A stretch of DNA of 64,000 nt, from NCBI RefSeq assembly GCF_964340395.1, contig NC_135553.1, positions 10,595,001 through 10,659,000 on the forward strand, given 5' to 3'. Numbering within the stretch: position 1 is the stretch's first letter; the number at the start of each line of letters is the position of its first letter. Below are positions 35,576 through 49,400 of this stretch, one piece after another. Both the position numbers and the translations under genes were made by a program. The notes beneath the pieces are model-generated. The model had not been told where the DNA came from, did no database searches, and worked only from the letters and a program-made list of their open reading frames with translations. Source of the stretch: Glandiceps talaboti. Lineage: Eukaryota > Hemichordata > Enteropneusta > Spengelidae.

Positions 35576-36769
35576 CTCTATGTGTGAGTGTAGACAAATG
35601 CAGACTAACAGGTGACAATACACATTTTGTGGCTGTGCCTTGGAGTGTAGCGACAGTCACTCTTCAAGATTCACTGATTATACATGCACTGTAAATTTCC
35701 TAAACTTGTACGTATTCCTATTTAGTTATCATATCTATACCACATACAAGCAAGGTTTAACCACAGCCACTTGTGAGCTTGATAGTGAGCACTTCCTGTG
35801 AATATTTGTAAAATGTCTAATGATGTGAATGTTTCATACTACCATTGTATCGAATCTTAGCCAAAGAGTGACTGTAGGTTGACCTGTTATTTTTACACTA
35901 AAGTTTTCTATGTTCACGAAAACTCACATTCAAATTACTGGTTCAGCAGTGCTTGAAATACACACACGAGTCTTGTATGACAAGGCACCTTCCTCGATCG
36001 AAGAAAAATATTGGGGAAATAATATCTAAGGGTACCAGTGATTACCGTACTTGCTCACTGCATGTGTAATACCAACAACATTAGTGCAGACAGATATGCA
36101 AATGAGCTCAAAACATTCTATGATTTACATAAAGTTGTGATATCTGAAATCACATGCATGAACACACTTTACAAGACAGTACAATGGTATAATCCCAGTT
36201 AAGTCAACAAATGATTTGAGATATAACTCAATCTTGCTATCTTACTTCACATTAATTAATTTAAAAAAAAATGTACAAAAATAATGATGACATACTAATT
36301 AATGTTAGTATTTCATTTTATTCAGTGTAGTTAATACACTGGCAATAAGTTTACAAATATATACAGCACCATTATTTGGCATAATATACACTGTGAACAA
36401 CATCTACAAAGGACTGACTGCCATTTAAATGACGACATACTCTGCAATGTACTCTTACAGGATAGAATGATGTGTATGTAGAGTCACTCTTTGCAAGGTG
36501 TTTCTCTCATACGCAGGCAACTTACAAGGCATTCTCACCAACTGTGCCTATCGAACACACTAGGATCTAACTATATTGCTGAAAATTCAAGCTAAATACT
36601 TTTGATGAAGTATACTAAGAATTCACATTCCACTGTTCTCAGTTTATAATTATAAAATATCAATTCCGTTGCTCTTTCTGATCAATATATAATAAAAGTG
36701 CCAATCTCTGGTATTACATTTTTAATTTTGTCATGATCAAACTACTTTTTACTATGAAGGTATTTGTCA

Positions 36770-36771
<2 letters not shown>

Positions 36772-36812
<41 letters not shown>
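36772..36812. repeat. (TGTC)n microsatellite
   Basis: Ten TGTC units, ending in TCTCCTC. Confidence 0.95.
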
Positions 36813-37453
36813 CCTCAAGGTACATATACCAGTACACATTAGATGCGCCTAGGTTTCTTGTACAAGAAGTTGTCAATGCTTGGCGGTTAGCCATTACAAT
36901 GACAACTTGACTTTGCCTATAGTTCGCTAGGTTTGAATTTGTGTGTTGCTGACAGGTTTTAATTTCTCTGTAGCTCGCTGGGTTTGAATTTGTCTGTTTG
37001 AGAGATATTCAAAAATATATGGCATGGAAAATTCACTACCAATAGGAGAGAAGGGATTCGTAAAGCCTACCAGTTTAGGATATCCTAGGCCTGTCTGCTA
37101 AAGATTCATTCTGACTTTAGGCCTATCTGTCCTCTACTGTCAGCTCTGTGCTAACTTAGTCATGAGGTTCGTGTGTACTACAGTCTCTATATAGTGAAGT
37201 GTCAATAGTTTTTTCCCTTATAATCATAATACAAGGGTTGCTTTTCCCCAAGTTTATCTAGACGACTTTCAAACATCTGTACAGTTGATGATGATATCAC
37301 ATAGAATTCATATACGTTACATATAGAATTCACTCTTCTGCTGAGATGGAAATCCTATCCTGTTTGCTATCATATCCCTGTGTGCCATAAAGATGCACAA
37401 CCGGTGACACAGACACTAAAGTAACAGGCTGGGTTGGCACAATACACCAACAA

Positions 37454-40400
37454 TCAAAGGAATTCTTTGTATGTAATGGTGGCGGCATCTTGATGTAAAC
37501 ACGTGATTAGAACATCTCTGAATTTATCTAGTAATGTCAGGAGTTGTGATCTTCTTAAGTTCTCATAATACATGATTTCCTCCAAGTGGTGAGTTCCTCG
37601 GAAGTAGGGGCACAACCTGGATGACAGAAAGAAAAGAATGAACTCAGGACATATACAGATCATTTTGAGAGTAACTTTCTGTGTGTATCAACATATCTAC
37701 ATATACAGCACATTTTACCATAAATTACTAACATTCTTGGGTGGGGGTGGGGGAAAAAGGAACATAATCCACCATCGGTGATGACACATTGACAAATTCT
37801 ATCTATCTCTGTACTTCTTAATACTTTTATCAAAATGTAAATTTTGTTTCTATGCATAATCAATTTTCTGGCTAATCTACTTCATATGATTTAAAGAACA
37901 GGAAAATAAAATTAGATAAACATCTTTTCATTTTACTCTGTCTTCCTCTAAAGCAGGTGAGTATATATGATGTACAACTGTTGACATCGAAGCGTTGATG
38001 AATTGAACTTGTTACAAACAGGGAAAGTAAACCAATGAATGGGCACTTGGCACAGCATGCTGGAAGTAGAGACAAACAGTACATTTCATGGTTTGATAAG
38101 AACTGCTGTATGGCCTCTTTACATAATAATTCACATTCGCAAACAAATTTGAAGTTCCACTTGGCTTTACACATCATGAAGAGGCTATAAAACTATTCTT
38201 ATCAAACCATGAACTGTAATACAAGTCTCTGCTGTTCCAACATGCTGTGCCAAGTGAATTAGTTTACTTTCCCTGTTTGTAACAAGTTCCATTCGTCAAT
38301 GCTTCGTTGTCGGCAGTTGTGTGTGTTTCTTTGATTCTGGGGATACAGCATTGATAGTAATAATAATATTGTTACCTAGCAAACAGTCTGAGATCTTCAT
38401 CATTACTAGCAGCTGGTATACTTAGAACACTAAGTCGTTCAGCATTAGTTAACTCTGTCAACAAGTCTTCTCGTACTCTCTGTCTCAAATGCATATGTTC
38501 TTGTACTAGTTGTCCATTACTGCTAAGTTCTGGTGATTTGGCAGACAGACTGTCCAAACTAGGACTATGTGACATGTCTTCTGTGTCATCTACAGACACA
38601 AGAGTAAAGAAAACACAAACCTTGCTTAGAATACTTGTCATTGCATGATGGGATTGAATAACGTGTCAATGAGAAGGAGAACATCTTGATTCATCATCCT
38701 ACTTAGACCGTAAGATATATTGTGTTGTTCAGCCCTGATGCGTGCTGGCGGATAGTGTGGTACGGATGTCTACAGACTACATCCTACATATAAAAGCCAT
38801 ACAGGGCATTTGGCTCTGTCAGGACAAAACTACTTGTCACCAGGTTATACTTCCATGCTGTCACCAACTCAGTACATGCCAGGTCAATATCAAAGACAAA
38901 CATGACAGTCACACTTCATCAGCTTTATCCAACATTAAGCATAACTAGATGGTCACAAATACTATGAAGCAAGGTTCAATCCAGCGACAAAATGATGACG
39001 CTTAGTACAAGCATGTCTTGAGGAATGTAAATGGGTTTGTTGGTTAGCAAGACATGGCTTCTATGGATGTCAGTGAAAATCTTTATTTCTACAGTATGGC
39101 TTTGCATGGAAAGCCTTCTTCAGGGTATTGAAAAAGAACAGAAAATGGAGGACATATATTAAGTAAAAAGTCATGCATGGCACCAAGGCACTCACTGCCA
39201 TGATAGTGTAGTGTATGCACTAGCATTGCATTCAAAGAGTTAATAGTTACAGTGTGTTGAGATAGTGAAAAGTCTTGCATTGCCTCAAAGCCCTCAGTGT
39301 CAGGGTAGTGTATACACGAGCATTGCATTCTAAGAGTTGATAGTGACTTGGGATAGTGAAAAGTCTTGCATGGCCCCAAAGCCCTCAGTGCCAGGGTAGT
39401 GTATACACTAGCATGACATTCAAAGAGTTGATAGTGAGTTGGGATAGTGAAAAGTCTTGCATGGCCCCAAAGCCCTCAGTGCCAGGGTAGTGTATACACT
39501 AGCATGACATTCAAAGAGTTGATAGTGACTTGGGATAGTGAAAAGTCTTGCATGGCCCCAAAGCCCTCAGTGCCAGGGTAGTGTATACACTAGCATGACA
39601 TTCAAAGAGTTGATAGTGACTTGGGATAGTGAAAAGTCTTGCATGGCCCCAAAGCCCTCAGTGCCAGGGTAGTGTATACACTAGCATGACATTCAAAGAG
39701 TTGATAGTGACTTGGGATAGTGAAAAGTCTTGCATGGCCCCAAAGCCCTCAGTGCCAGGGTAGTGTATACACTAGCATGACATTCTAAGATTCCATTCAG
39801 ATAGTGATAATATATAATCAGTTTACATACACAATGATTCAGGTAATCCAGTACTGCTGCCTGTACTTCTTTCTGATATCTTGTGTTGTCTTGTTACAGC
39901 AAAGTCTGGGAAGTCACTATCACCTGGTGAGTATCTATCCAGTGGTGTTAAAAATACATACGTATGCAGCTACAAGAAAAGCAAAATTAAGAGCGATGAG
40001 TCAGGGATGATATTTTTTCAAAGGGAACATATTAGATCTGGTTGCAATACAAACTTGTCAGTAGTAGCTATTTTAAATGTTTTATTGTTTGGTAGCCTGC
40101 TTTTGCAGCTGTGAGCCCTAAGAGGCTATCAAACTGAAATTAAGTGCAAATAAATCTAACATATATAGGCTGACAGAGTTTGTCTTATACACCGTATCAC
40201 AATGTATGACATTCTTCCTGTAGAATCTGATCATGACTTAACTATGAGTTTTTTGTTTTTATTTCATTTCTATCATATATCACAACAAATGAATCTGTCA
40301 GTTAGCTGTGTGATATTGAATTCTGCTTGGTTTCACTATGTTTTAATTGATACTATATTTGGGGGTTGTGAACTTGCCCTGATACTATATTTGGGGGTTG

Positions 40401-43400
40401 TGAACTTGCCCTGATACTATATTTGGGGGTTGTGAACTTGCCCTGATACTATATTTGGGGGTTGTGAACTTGCCCTGATACTATATTTGGGGGTTGTGAA
40501 CTTGCCCTATAACAACATGTTATTGGCCCAGCCAATGGCGACATTCTGGATCATGAATTACACTAGTTTAGGAGGGGGATAAGGAAGCAACTCATATATG
40601 TACATACTTCACAAACCTCAATGAAACATGATGGGGGACGTTATCAGCTTGTGAGAATTTCTGAAGTCATGCATGTGTCATGACTTTAGAAAACACTGAT
40701 GAAGCCATGGTGGATAACTGGCGAAAGTTTTGGTGAGCTACGAGTATTTCTTGGTGCAAAATGAAGTTAAATTTATGAACATAGACTGAACGTCTGCATA
40801 GATGTACTTTCATCATTTCAATATATCATTTGTCAATCTTCTAATCCCAATGATAGTTAGAAGCATAATTACTGTCATTGTCAATAGTAATTGTGGTTTG
40901 TGAATTACAATCTCCAGGTGTGTATGTAAAACAAATAGAATTGGAGTTATACGGCCTTTTATTAATCTTACTTCCCTTGACTATATACAAACGATCATTA
41001 CCACTTACCTGTACCAGAAGTCTATTCTGCAGCAGCCAAACTACTGTTCTTACTTGTTCAACCTACAAATAACAAAGATATACATTACTGATGAAATTTT
41101 CTACTCACAGAGTCAAACGATTTCGTGGAGGCAAATCTCAAACTTTCACTGACATCTCGTTAGCATCATGAGGGATGTACTATGATGGGCTATTTTCATG
41201 TATCTCAAGAGACATGTGAAATAAGCTTGAGAGAAAAAACTGAGATCTTGATGCTGGCATCCCAGTTTAAATTTGGCTTCAATTGTAGTAGGGCACAGCT
41301 GATGAGATGACGGTGAAAATTTTGGATTCAAATCCAAGAAATTTTTTCACTCTATAAGTAGTAATTTTCATCAATGACTATGAACCCTGGAGTCCATTCT
41401 TTTGAAAAAGTGTATACATATGTCGTAAGACTTCTCAGCAAGTCTTACAGTACAGATTATCCTATCTCCAATTGTACATTTTACAAAATAGTATGAATAC
41501 ATGTATGTTACACTTGGGAAATCAAGATCACCATGAAAGAAACCATGACATATAGATGTTTTTAGTTTTGCATCTACAAGACTCCTGGGTTCACTGCACA
41601 GATATCATCCTTTAGCCTGTTTAGCTAAAACCTAGAATCCAGGCAAATGGGGATTTTGAATTCTGATTCCCTTCATGGGGAAAAAAACAAATTCAAAACC
41701 CCCATTTGCATGGATTCCAGGCTAGCATGGCTAGTGATAGGAGTGCTGTTCACTATTTAAACCTTTCAGACAAATATTACTTTTTAATGATAAAAGTTTT
41801 GTGTTTGAATGGTATTCTCATGGGTAAATATCTTTTTTTAAAACAGACACTAAATAATGCATACAGTACTGTCATATCTTTCATTTTAGCATCAAATATT
41901 ATTTAAAATTCCAAACTATCTTATTTATGTCACTAATCTGCAAAAATAAAGATGATTATAAATAAATCAAATTTTGTATGTATTTAGACTTAAAGTGGCC
42001 ATACGGATGTGGATTCGCTATTCATTTTGGATTTTTAATTTATAAAAAAAAAATATCATGGCTTCCTACTTGGAAAATCAATGTGAAACAACATATTCCA
42101 AGTCCTTGTTTGTAACTTAATAAATTGCAAAAGATTAATAAAAGTGTAAAATATTTGTTAATGTATGTACAATAACAAACACATTTTTAGCACATTTGTT
42201 AGCTTGTAGCAATGATTTACTGAGTTCCAAACACAGATTTAGTAAATGTTGTGTCACATTGATTTTTCAAGTAAAAAGCCATGATAAAATTGTTTTAGAA
42301 ATACCCAATCCTCATCCATATGGCCACTTTGAATGAATGGAGATAATCAAAGTAAAATACAGTATTCTACAAAACTTACAATGTGATACTTTGACTGTAC
42401 AGAATCATTTTCTTGTGATAGAATATGAAACATGAGAATATGACATCACAAAAATACTTAATACTGACGATAACTCTTTTTTCACTAAATGACATCACTA
42501 CAGCCACAGATAACTTTTTTCTATTGTCAATGCCACAACGTAGACTAGACTAGTGACTGTAGAGTTCTAAGCCTTTGGTAACTACATGGTGCTTTCTGAT
42601 GCCACTATCTATGGTGAAAGATGCTATCCAACATCGGAAAGATTGTTCATTCCCTTGATAAGGACATGAACCTGAGACACTTAAACGTTTAAACGTTGCC
42701 ACTTGAGGGCGCTGTCTAGGGAAAAACTTATATTGCATTATAATCCAATACTCAAACTCAATCCAATCCATATCATTTGCATGCAGGTATGCAATAATGT
42801 TTTTTGGTATTGCACTGCTGTGAAAATACCACGAGTATGTGTGCACCAGTGCAAGTAATCTCTGGTACTTAGGTAATAATTTCATGACCTGGTTTCCAGT
42901 TCTTTTGGTCTTCATACTGTAGTTGGGTATATCTATATACTGTAAGTGTATATTTAGTATTTACCTGTTGTTGTTCAAACCCTAGAAGGTTTCTATGTTC
43001 TCCCAATGGTAATGGTAATGAGAAGTCTGACAGGACAGCTGTTAATGACTGACCAGGAAACTTACTGGTAAACTCTTCCACCAGTTGTGAGTTACTGGAA
43101 AATTAAAATAAACATGTACATCTGATTTAGTACATGACATACATCTACACTGATACAATCTTACTGTATGTTATTATAGCTATAAATAGTGCAGATGAAT
43201 AAATTACACCCATCCGCTGGCTAAAAATATGAATTTTGCTAATCTATCATTAATTTTAGATAATTATCTCATTTGGTTACAAATGTACTTCATCAAGTTC
43301 ATGTTTATTTCTCATGGAAACATGTGTCTTAGGGGGGTTTCACTATTTTAAAAATACAGTCGAATTCTATTAATCACCATGTTTATTCATGCATGGATTG

Positions 43401-46400
43401 AGAGCTGCAGATAGTAACTCCACGGCATTAAGCTGTCCATTACAAGTCAAAGCTATGGCATCACTCTCAAAAGGTCAAACCACAGCTTCATGCACAGAAA
43501 CAGAACTGTACCAATAAATAGGAATGTAATATTTGTCAAATTTAATAAGTTTAGAACAAGGTTACTTACACATGTAAATCACAGTTAGGTGATAGTACAT
43601 AGACATTGGTTTCACACAGTGGGTATATTATAGTAGCCTGACCCCAGTAGACTAAATGACCGGCAATCTGAAACACCTACGAGAAATAAGAGACAAAGAG
43701 ATAGTAAATAATAACACTAAATACAAATCTGTTATAGAGCGAACCCCATGATGTCTGAGTGACAGTGTGTTGCACACTCAGGGTATTTGTACCCACACTA
43801 CCCCATGTGTCATGGGGTTCTAGTTTTATCACATGTTTAACCAAAAGGGCACATTTTTGTAATAAAGTATAGCTGTGTGGTCACATGATCTATGTACAAG
43901 GAACACTAATTTGCATACAATAATGTTTTCAGTATTAAACAGCAGTGCAAATACATACCAACTGTATACACCTGCTGGATGACTTTTACATAGCTTTAAC
44001 AAAAGCTAAATCACAGTCCTGTGATAACTGTTACATCCTTGGGACAAAGCTACATCACATTCCCGTGATAACTTTTACATACCTGGGACAAATCTAACTG
44101 CAGTCCCGTGATAACTTTTACATACCTGGGATAAAGCTAAATCACAGTCCTGTGATAACTGTTCCATACTTGAGACAAAGCTAACTGCAGTCCCGTGATA
44201 ACTTTTACATACCTGGGACAAAGCTAAATCACAGTCCTGTGACAACTGCTGTAAACTTTTCAAGGGTGTTGTTGTCTTGACAACTCTGGTAAGTGAAGGT
44301 GATGAGTCAGCTGGCAGTACATCAAGTAGACGGTTTTCATCTCCTAATAACAATACAGCATGGTAAGGTCTGATAGCTCTTAGACTCTTCTCAATGACAT
44401 CAGGCTAGAAAATAAAATTTGGATGTGATTACACAAACGGATCACACTCATTGCGGTAAATGTAACATATGTTTATGATGCTGCTTGAAAGGAACAGTAT
44501 TCTTTGTAATTATTGTTTTCATAGCATACTTCACTGACATATTATATAATTGAGAAGAATTGCTCTATTTAGTTATTTTGGTTCAAGCACTCAACACACA
44601 TGAAATGTCTGGTAATGAATGAATGAGAGAAGATATGATGTAACTCTTAACTGCCTGTACTTTGGTATAGGCCACATAAAGTGTTTTTGCTAAGGTGTGG
44701 GCACCCCAGTAACATTAACGAGGAAATCTGGTAAACTGTGGTATTGTTTCCCATTATTTGCCATATTTTGTTTGGGGACCCCAGTAAAGTAAAGTGACTT
44801 GGAAAGTGTCCGAAACTCAGGTGAATTTTGCCTACTAACAGCTCCTAAAAAATCTCTGGCTGCAATGTGTCATCCACACGGATTAAAAACAACTGATGTA
44901 GTAAAGAGCTGTAAGACTTACCTCTATATGCATTTGTTCCACATTGTGAACTTTGTGTGGTAAACAGAAACTGACTTGTACCCAGTTATTTATACGGATA
45001 CTTACTACTCCAGAATTGCACAAACTGAAAAGGCAATAAATAATTTTAGAACACATCTCATGCATTTGTTACGTTGTGATTTGTCAATACCTTGTCATGA
45101 GTACGGTGGTATTACTCATTTCAATGCTGTTGCATGCAAAGTGACATTCCCATGGGCCAAGGCCCTCGGGAAATAGATTTGTTTTGAGGTGATCAACAGA
45201 CCCTCGATGGGAACAGATGTATGCTATCACAATCATGGCCAGTCAACATGTGTACAATCTATGTAGTATTGAAAACAGTGAAATAAAATTGGCATACTAA
45301 CATTTTTGAACGTACATGTAGGTACAACTCAAATATCAATTTTTTTAAAATTCACAAATCAAACATCCTACTGATATGAGTGATGTATTTCTGCTTTTCA
45401 ATTCATAGATTCATATTTCTTAAATGATCACTGTTTTATTTGCAAATATGATATAATTTTAAGTAGGGGAAATACTATATTTGTTGTAACTTGTAATCTA
45501 CAGACTAAGCAATAACATGGGAGGCTGTAAATCAGCTCATTAACCTGTAACCATGACAACATTAAGCCTGAATTGAATTAGCCCATGTGAATTGTAGCCA
45601 AGCTTATAATGATTATAACTTTACACGCGTATTATCGTGTATTAGTAAGTTGTCAAATATGTCTGTAAGCACTGTCCCTCTATCACTATCATGGTGATAA
45701 AGGGAGTGTGCTGTAAGTAAGCAAAATGCAAACAGCTATAACCCAGCAAAGTAGCCTGTGAGTAAGCACATAATTAGCTTGCAAATTAGCAAAGTAGCCT
45801 GTGAATAAGCACATAATAAACAAAGTAGCCTGAGTAAGCACATAATTAGCTTGCAAAGTAGCAAAGTAGCTTGTAAGTACACAATTACCCTGCAAATTAG
45901 CAAAGTAGTCAGTGAGTAAGCACATAAATACCTTGCAAATTAGCAATGCAGCCAGTGAATAAGCAATAAATTAGCTTGCAAATTAGCAACATAGCACTTA
46001 CTTTTCATATACATCCTTCAAATCCCTGCATAGTTTACTTTTTGGTAGCATCATTCTGAATGGAGACTCAGCCATGTCTTCTGGTAATGCTGCAATTTCA
46101 TCATGTACTGATAACATGATTTTGGCTTGATTACTCAGATAGCCACATCTTCTCTCTTCATGTCTCAAGGCCAAGGACAATCGCTTTGACAGGTCATGAT
46201 AGCAATGGACAACTGACTGGACGACATCTCCCTTTGGCCAATATAAAAAACAAAAGAAAATGATGTTATCTGATAGGGGGCGCTATTCCACTAAATGTCA
46301 TAATTTCCGGTTGTGAGTAGATGTACCTGCGTCATGATCATTTATCAAAACTTTTGATATTAAAGTGTTCACATGGCACCCTTTATTGTGTATTTTATTT

Positions 46401-49400
46401 TGTTTTTTATTTTTATTTATTTATTCATCTATTTTTTTAATACATATTTTGAGTTCTTATTTTTAGTTTTTGCTGGCTACGAATACCAGCAATGGACCAG
46501 TGTATCATTTAAAGGTATGCCTTGTAATAATAATATATATGTAACTGTACTAGGTAATATTTGTGATAAATCTGTCAACTCTGTTTGCCATGGTCCATGC
46601 GTTAGTGGTTTGTCGTCCTTGGTTCCCAATCTCTACAAACAATGAACATTGTCTAATGAAGGACAACAGATTTTTGTTGTTGGTCAAAACATTGACATTG
46701 GAGAAGAAAACATCTATGGTCAAAATGACTAAAACTGAGTTTTCTTGTGAGTAACTACTTACCTATGGAGAGATGAACACCAAATTTGGCATACCACAAA
46801 GAACGATTGCGATGTCAGTGGTGTGTGAAAGGAGGTTAGAGGGCATATTGATAATATACCTGTATCATTATAGTGACCTATCTATACGTACACTAACAAT
46901 GTCTTACCTGAAGTGCAAATACAACATTAAATAATATCATGGTGGGAGCTTCTTTACTTCTTGTTCTCTAGATTGAGTGAAAGAAAACAATTTAGAATTG
47001 TAGTGGGGCACAAAATATGTTTTTTTTTTCAATCAAAAACAGTTAGCGATAGGTAACACTAGAAAGCTGTCAAATGCTGTAGGCACACTCAAGGATTGGA
47101 GCCTGATGTCTTGAGCTTGAAATTACATACTTTAACTAAAATTTTTCAGATCTAGAATTGGATCACCACCATTGTCTCATAGACAATTTTGACTACATCT
47201 TGTCTAATTCTATCCATATTTATTGTAGATATTCTAAGGAGGATGTTGCATACTATTAGTTAAGTTACTGCAGTATATGGCCACTACTATGACAAAACCC
47301 TGTGACACAGAGTGCAAGTCTGGCATACTTGGGGTATTTGCACCCCTAAGTACCCACACTGGCACTCACGCAATAATGTTTTCGGCATTGCCCTGCAGTG
47401 CAAATACCACTAGTATGTACACACACCGGTGCAAGTAATCTCTGGTACATTACGTAATAATAATTTTCATGCAACATAGTCTTGACTTACCCATCTATTG
47501 TTGACATCCTGAACTAACGTAGGATGTCCTACAAATTTGACATCATCAACTTTCAGTTCAAACTTATATCCACTCAGCTCACTTTTGGTTGCTAGAATGG
47601 TTGTCAGGATCTCATCGGAATATCTAGAAATGGAAGGAACAGTGTACAGATGGTGATTTAGGGAAGGTCAGAGGTCAACAGAATCATTTCTGTCTGTTTT
47701 AAAAAAATAATTGGCTTCTGCAGAACCCCAACAAATGTCACTCAAAGTATCTTCTGATTTTACATTTCCCAAGAATGATGTAATTTCATCGTCTTTACAA
47801 CTATTTCAAACCTTATTCTGTTTACGTCTATATGGACACAAGTTTAAGTAGTTAATCTCTAAGATCTTGGACCAACACTTTGAGGGTTGTAGAATAAAGC
47901 TGAAGGTGATGCGTACCTCTGTCTGGGCTAGCCCCCTCTGTGGCAACCTTTGATTGTTTTTTAAAGTAAGCAGAGTAGCCCAAGGGGTCTAGCAGCTAGG
48001 CTAACCACTGATGTAGTGGGCCTTTGAAATGTTCTTTGACAGTACTGAGATTAGAGACAACTAATCACTCTATGAAAAATCAATTCTGATAAATAGATAT
48101 ATTCTATTTATTACACTTGGTGTATCTATCAGTGTACACCAAGTGTAAATACTATGTATGTAACATCACAACAGAATTTTTGTATGGAGTGTGATCAGTT
48201 GTCTCTAGTGTGGGCACTGTTACAGAACATTTCAAAGGCCTGTGTTTCACTGTACTGGTAAACTGTTCTCAGTTTGAATTAAGAGCAATGGTTGTAAGTA
48301 TGTAGCTTATAAATGTATGTAGAGTAAGGCTTCTTTCATCAACAGAGATCAGATCCCATTTTGACAAGACTTGGCCTGCAGAGAGCACGGTAATCATTTA
48401 CCACTGTACAAAGAGCAATGAAATGCTTTGTACACATCAAATATCCTGAAAAAATGAGCATAATTTTTCACTTGACCCATTCAAGAGTTCCTAGATTCTT
48501 TTCTTGTAACAACACTCACAGAGTTTGAAAGGATGACCTTTTTAGAATGTGTATTCAAATTATTCATCAAATTATTTATCAACAGTTTTAGTTAATTGTG
48601 ATGCTTTGGAACATCATCATCCCCCCCCCCCCCCCCCCCCACCTGGCCAGACTTCTGGTGTTTTTGAAGCCACATGTACACAGTCTAATTTAAGATTATC
48701 AAAACTAAGTTGAAATATTTGTAGTATGTTCATGCCTTCATATATTACTTTTACTGGTTATAATCTGTGTGGCATGATAGAAAGATTTCCTCAGGGCCCT
48801 CTCACCTTTGAAACTGAAGGACAAACACTGAGTCGCCATCAGTGTGCCATCTAATAAAAGATAAAATCCAATTTAATTTGTTGTCATCTGGGTAAAAATG
48901 GATATCCTTGTAAGTCACCCAATGGATATCCTTGTAAGTCACAATTTAGTGTGTTAAAAGAAATTAGTGTGCATGTGTAAGTGGCGTGTCAATTAGTTCA
49001 AAAGCACACACGGTTCCACATAGGGAAATGAAGCAAATCAAAGAAAAAAAAACACAAACTTTTAGGATGGATTAGTTTGGTTATATAGTTTGGTTACAAA
49101 ATTGAAAATGTTTTATTGGTAATTATCATGAGCAAGCAGGTGAGGTTGCCCAAAGGAAATCTTTCTGAATTGACATCATTTTTTTTTACATTATATATTT
49201 ATCATAATTTCCTGGTTAGTGTCAAGCCACTATCTGAGTACTTGCAGTTAAACTAATTCTCTTGTAGTTAGAAAGTTAGTTTCCCTAAATCAGTCTGAAT
49301 GGTCAAAACATGAAGTGCAAACTGATGAAGGTTACAAAATCATTCTCCATTGTAGACTTCACCACTTTTTATCACACATTTTGCAGCCATTCAGAACAAT

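Larger units (their letters stand above)
34666..37453. other. Intergenic stretch with a large tetranucleotide tract
   Basis: This holds the 3' untranslated region of the H3-tail gene, the 35.25-35.57 kb microsatellite, a TGTC tract at 36.77 kb and the presumed 3' untranslated region of NPRL3. No gene seen; a TTTATT (AATAAA on the minus strand) near 36317 could be the NPRL3 polyadenylation signal. Confidence 0.5.

Noticed and set aside
35219-35694. Six overlapping open frames over the TATG tract
   Set aside because: Periodic peptides produced by the tetranucleotide repeat on both strands; no gene.
42550-42915. 121-codon minus frame in NPRL3 intron 10
   Set aside because: It overlaps the dispersed repeat copy at 42.79-42.89 kb and shows no domain; the flanking exons splice across it in phase.
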